A stretch of DNA of 8,390 nt. Origin: Candidatus Melainabacteria bacterium (GTDB taxonomy: Bacteria > Cyanobacteriota > Vampirovibrionia > Vampirovibrionales > JAJTHC01). The position numbers were made by a program, and so were the translations under genes. The notes under the pieces are model-generated. The model was not told where the DNA came from. It made no database searches and saw only the letters and a list, made by a program, of their open reading frames with translations. The stretch is from NCBI GenBank assembly GCA_026389055.1, contig JAPLIO010000070.1:1-8390 (forward strand). The letters are read 5' to 3'. Shown one piece after another: positions 5,826 through 8,390 of the stretch. Each line of letters opens with the position of its first letter. The stretch's first letter is position 1.

Positions 5826-6874
5826 AACGGCAATGCAGCCTTTCCCAAGCTGGCAGTTTCAGCGGTAATAACCTGCTGTAGTTGGTGTTCAATGGTTGAA
5901 GCATGGGTTGAAAAATACGCTAGCGTTTGGGTAACATCTTGCTGAATTTGAGCCTTTAAAGCGTCAACATCCGAAAATTTCAGCTCGTTTCTTAAGCGGT
6001 GCAGGAAAGCAAGGGTAACGGTTTCTGTGTAAAATGCCCCTCCGAGATAAGTGGGCAAATGGGCTTCTACCTGTAACCGAGGTTGAGCATCTGCAAACGT
6101 AGGGCTTAACCCAATGTTGATTGTGGCAGGGTACCACTGCCCTTTTAACCGCAAACTAGCACTATAAACACCCACGGCAGGCACTAATGCCTGTTGATGA
6201 GAGGGAATAAGCCATTGACAATTAGCCGTTGGAAAGCCCAATTGGCTACCGCCTCTGCGATGCCCTTCCACCACCGTAGCCTGTACAAAATAAGGACGGT
6301 TTAGCAGGTTGTTGGCAAGGGTAACATCCCCTTGTTCTTTTAAAGTAGCCCGAATGCGGGTGCTACTAACGGGCTCCCCCACCCATTTAACAGGGGGAAC
6401 GACGATAATTTGCTGAAAACCCAAACGGCGATGATTTGCCACCAGCCAATCCGCAGACCCTTGCCTATCTTTCCCAAACCGAAAATCATATCCCACAACC
6501 AGCACTTGGGCTTGTAGTTTTTCTTTTAATAAATCTGTGCAAAAGGCTTCGGGGGTTAAGTTGCGTAATTCAGCCGAAAATTCAGGACAGTAAGCCCCCT
6601 CAACCCCTTGTTGTGCCAATAAGGCTAGGCGTTCTTGCAACGTGGTTAGTTGGTTACCTTCCCAAACAGAAACTTGGCTAGCTTGGTGTTGAAGGGCTTC
6701 TTTAGGGTGGGTTGCAAAGGAAAAAACCCAAGGCGTTAAACCCAGTTCTTTAGCCCGCTGTACCCCGTGTTCAACCACAGCTTGATGCCCACGGTGAACG
6801 CCATCAAACATACCCAAAATAACCAACGTTGGTTGGTTGGGTAGGGTACTTGAAGTAAAACAATGGTTTTGCAT
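5822..6874 (-). CDS. ribF: Bifunctional riboflavin kinase / FAD synthetase
   Basis: RibF phosphorylates riboflavin to FMN and then adenylylates FMN to FAD in the cytoplasm. The N-terminal FAD synthetase (nucleotidyltransferase) domain shows GMFDGVHRGH at 21-30 (the HxGH-type motif), VGYDFRFGKDRQGS at 127-140 and the SSTRIR motif at 170-175. The C-terminal riboflavin kinase domain shows NRPYFVQATVVEGHRRGGSQ at 192-211, LGFPTAN at 212-218 (the PTAN motif), GVYSA at 235-239, NIGLSPTF at 253-260, VEAHL at 269-273 and LRNELKFSDVDALKAQI at 294-310. At 350 residues it is slightly longer than the usual 305-330 because of a tail of about 35 residues. The start at 6874 leaves a short but complete N-terminus. 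The SIS gene ends 6 bp upstream and no ribosome binding site is visible, so translation is probably coupled. No FMN riboswitch is seen. Confidence 0.96.
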   Translation of the reverse strand: MQNHCFTSSTLPNQPTLVILGMFDGVHRGHQAVVEHGVQRAKELGLTPWVFSFATHPKEALQHQASQVSVWEGNQLTTLQERLALLAQQGVEGAYCPEFSAELRNLTPEAFCTDLLKEKLQAQVLVVGYDFRFGKDRQGSADWLVANHRRLGFQQIIVVPPVKWVGEPVSSTRIRATLKEQGDVTLANNLLNRPYFVQATVVEGHRRGGSQLGFPTANCQWLIPSHQQALVPAVGVYSASLRLKGQWYPATINIGLSPTFADAQPRLQVEAHLPTYLGGAFYTETVTLAFLHRLRNELKFSDVDALKAQIQQDVTQTLAYFSTHASTIEHQLQQVITAETASLGKAALPL

Positions 6875-6880
6875 GGCTAT

Positions 6881-8068
6881 TTAAGGTTTTTTGGGTGTTG
6901 CGATAAACTTTTCTAGCCCAATAGAGCTTAACCCTAAGGCGGTAGAAGTAGCGTAACACAAAGCCTGTAAACTGACCAATAAAAGCAACTGCTGGGGTAA
7001 CAATCCTTTAATGGCAGGTAACGTTAATTCCACGCTGGTTTCACCTGCCCAAACAGTTAGGTTGGGGGGTATTGGCGGGGTGTTTTCAGACCGAATCCAC
7101 AAGCGTTTAGGGTAGGCAGCAGCAGGTTCATTCACAAAGGTTTTCAAGTGAACGGTGGCATCGGCGTAGAATTGCAGAGCTTCTTCTGCTTCAACAGGCA
7201 CGCAGTAAACCAAGCAGGGTTGATGTGAAAGCGAAGGATTTAACACTGCCATGCCGCCGTGTTTGAAGCCTTCACTATGTTCATAGGTGTTCAACTGCTT
7301 CGTGGTTTCCGTCAATTTCAAGGCGATTTCAGGCAACACGTTCATGTTTGCCCCTCTGCTAATGAGTACCACCCCGGCGTGAGGCGTTTGGGTGGCGGTA
7401 ATCAACTTCACTAACGGAGCAAGTGTTTGCGATGGGTTCGCCAAGCTATCAAGCCACTGTTGTACCACGGGCAATGCCGATTCTAGTTCTGCTATAAAGT
7501 GATGTTTGATTTCAGCGGATGCTTGGCTATTAACCATTGCCCACAAGCAGAGGGCTAAAACGGTCGCTGAAAAAGTTTTTGTGGCAGCAATGGCGGTTTC
7601 TTCGCCTGTTTGCAAACGGAAATATTCTGAACAAATGGCTCGAAGTGGGACGGCTTCATCCGTTGCGTTGGTGATGCCTAATGCCATAGGTGTGTGTTGC
7701 CAATAGGTTCGTAAAGCCTTGCTAGCTTGCAATAAAGCGGCGGTTTTGCCAGATTGTGAAAGGAACAAACAATACGCCTCATCAGATGTTTGCAAGGCGT
7801 TGGTTTTCAGTAGGCTTTCCAACATCCACGGCTTAAAGACTCTCACGGTTTGATGTGGTAAAAACGTTTGAATGGTTTGGCTAGCGAACGTGGCGGCGTG
7901 GTGGCTTGAGCCTTCCCCTACCGCTAGTAGCATATCAGGCAAGATGGGCAACTTTAAGGCTTCAAACGCCCCTTGTTGAAAGCGGGTTAATAGCTGTTGC
8001 CAAATGATGGGTTGTATCGCTACATCATCCCATGAAATAAGGGGGGGCGGGGTTGAATTAGACATCAT
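6881..8068 (-). CDS. Double-SIS sugar isomerase/aminotransferase-like protein (GlmS C-terminal type, no glutaminase domain)
   Basis: With the start at 8068 the protein has 395 residues and two SIS (phosphosugar-binding) domains. SIS1 holds VGEGSSHHA at 50-58, LSQSGKT at 103-109 and ETAIAATKTFSA at 157-168, matching the Ser-rich phosphate loops and the 'STK' segment of GlmS. SIS2 holds LISRGANMNVLPEIALKLTE at 235-254 and EHSEGFKHGGMAVL at 264-277, matching GlmS 'E....ELKHGP.AL'. The N-terminal glutaminase domain is absent, so it resembles AgaS, FrlB and related isomerases or deglycases acting on amino-sugar or sugar phosphates; the exact substrate cannot be read. An in-frame GTG at 8113 would add 15 residues, but a perfect TATAAT lies inside that extension (8080-8075), so ATG at 8068 or the adjacent 8065 is preferred. 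It is the first gene of the operon with ribF and ygjP. SIS family assignment is firm; the start and substrate are less sure. Confidence 0.87.
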   Translation of the reverse strand: MMSNSTPPPLISWDDVAIQPIIWQQLLTRFQQGAFEALKLPILPDMLLAVGEGSSHHAATFASQTIQTFLPHQTVRVFKPWMLESLLKTNALQTSDEAYCLFLSQSGKTAALLQASKALRTYWQHTPMALGITNATDEAVPLRAICSEYFRLQTGEETAIAATKTFSATVLALCLWAMVNSQASAEIKHHFIAELESALPVVQQWLDSLANPSQTLAPLVKLITATQTPHAGVVLISRGANMNVLPEIALKLTETTKQLNTYEHSEGFKHGGMAVLNPSLSHQPCLVYCVPVEAEEALQFYADATVHLKTFVNEPAAAYPKRLWIRSENTPPIPPNLTVWAGETSVELTLPAIKGLLPQQLLLLVSLQALCYATSTALGLSSIGLEKFIATPKKP

Positions 8069-8074
8069 GGTGTT

Positions 8075-8080
8075 ATTATA
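8075..8080 (-). promoter_or_regulatory. Perfect TATAAT -10 box of the SIS-ribF-ygjP operon
   Basis: On the minus strand TATAAT occupies 8080-8075. Two adjacent ATGs follow at 8068 and 8065, leaving 6 and 9 nt respectively. Transcription would start at or next to the start codon, giving a leaderless mRNA. No Shine-Dalgarno sequence is found at a workable distance (the nearest, GAGG, is 15 nt away). A -35 match is poor (TTCTTA, 17-nt spacer). The spacing to the second ATG is the same 9 nt as at the YkgJ-type gene. Confidence 0.55.
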
Positions 8081-8218
8081 AAACCTCATCAAGTTGATAA
8101 GAAGCGGGGACACCTTACTTTCGGTTGATTTGTAGGCTACCTGAAGAGCCTTGTATATTCAATGATTCTTTTTAACAAATAATGCGCATGGGTTAATTGC
8201 TTCGGACTGGGGCTTCAT

Positions 8219-8243
8219 GGGGGGTGGTATTTGACCACCCCCC
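8219..8243. repeat. GC-rich hairpin with a perfect 10-bp stem
   Basis: GGGGGGTGGT (8219-8228) pairs perfectly with ACCACCCCCC (8234-8243) around a 5-nt loop, ATTTG. No U-tract follows on either strand, so it is not a textbook intrinsic terminator. It lies about 150 bp upstream of the SIS operon start. Confidence 0.7.
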
Positions 8244-8260
8244 AAACCCCCCGCAAAATC

Positions 8261-8281
8261 AAGGGGGCTCCACGCCCCCTT
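8261..8281. terminator. GC-rich hairpin, possible terminator for a gene to the right (minus strand)
   Basis: AAGGGGGC (8261-8268) pairs perfectly with GCCCCCTT (8274-8281) around TCCAC. On the minus strand the hairpin is followed by GATTTTGC, a weak U-tract, so it could end transcription coming from beyond the right edge before the SIS operon promoter. A third, weaker inverted repeat, AACCC/GGGTT at 8286-8290 and 8298-8302, follows. The rest of 8114-8390 shows no gene. Confidence 0.4.
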
Positions 8282-8390
8282 AATAAACCCCTCTCAAGGG
8301 TTGATTGGCTTCCGTGTACGTTGGAAATAGGCTTGAGCGGAAGCTAGAGGCTCCCTAATTGCTCTGCTTCACTTCGTTCGCACCAGCCTA

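Noticed and set aside
5622..5945. Plus-strand open frames opposite the ygjP-ribF junction
   Set aside because: Both lie antisense to conserved coding sequence and have no recognisable domain or ribosome binding site.
6869..6885. FMN riboswitch upstream of ribF
   Set aside because: Only 6 bp separate ribF from the SIS gene and no RFN-element motifs are visible there or upstream of the operon.
8069..8113. GTG start at 8113 for the SIS gene
   Set aside because: The extension contains a perfect TATAAT, has no properly spaced ribosome binding site and shows no resemblance to SIS proteins.
8320..8390. tRNA or other structured RNA at the right edge (short stems and an ACCA near the end)
   Set aside because: No cloverleaf arms or T-loop consensus can be assembled; the local repeats around CTTCACTTCGTTCGC look like simple repeat sequence.

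Overview
The window carries six recognisable protein genes: a partial gene end and a YkgJ-type gene on the plus strand, and secA, a lineage-specific small protein gene and a SIS-ribF-ygjP operon on the minus strand. The base composition is moderate. Overall it looks like ordinary bacterial chromosome with a few unusual non-coding structures, not a defence island, prophage or plasmid. The source cannot be fixed from sequence alone. The intergenic palindrome at 713-897, with ends of the type TTAATACCAATTC and a core of the type GGGATGCC...GGCATCCC, resembles from memory intergenic repeats of Cyanobacteria and relatives. A non-photosynthetic cyanobacterial relative (Melainabacteria/Vampirovibrionia) is a guess, not a result.

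Layout: 1-141 is the C-terminal end of a plus-strand gene. 203-697 (+) encodes a cysteine-cluster protein of the YkgJ family, with a perfect TATAAT only 9 nt before its ATG, so its mRNA is probably leaderless or nearly so. 698-904 separates it from the convergent secA and is almost filled by a compound palindrome of about 185 bp. 905-4213 (-) is secA, 1102 residues, longer than usual because of an insertion of about 80 residues in the second nucleotide-binding fold and a long C-terminal tail without the SEC-C zinc motif. An extended -10 with an operator-like palindrome lies upstream of secA, then a bidirectional intrinsic terminator at 4347-4386. 4410-4985 (-) is an unrecognised 191-residue protein with two degenerate EF-hand-like modules and a proline-rich tail. 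4986-5198 is AT-rich and non-coding.

5199-8068 (-) is a compact operon read from right to left: a GlmS-type double-SIS sugar isomerase homologue, bifunctional riboflavin kinase/FAD synthetase (ribF), and a YgjP-type metal-dependent hydrolase. SIS and ribF are 6 bp apart, and ribF and ygjP overlap by ATGA. A TATAAT sits 6-9 nt upstream of a double ATG in the SIS gene, repeating the leaderless arrangement of the YkgJ gene. 8114-8390 is non-coding and holds three GC-rich hairpins.

The genes are mostly housekeeping (protein export, flavin cofactor synthesis, amino-sugar or sugar-phosphate handling). The most distinctive items are the nested palindrome, the two leaderless-type promoters, the SecA insertion and the 191-residue protein. 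I see no convincing evidence of a new multi-gene system.
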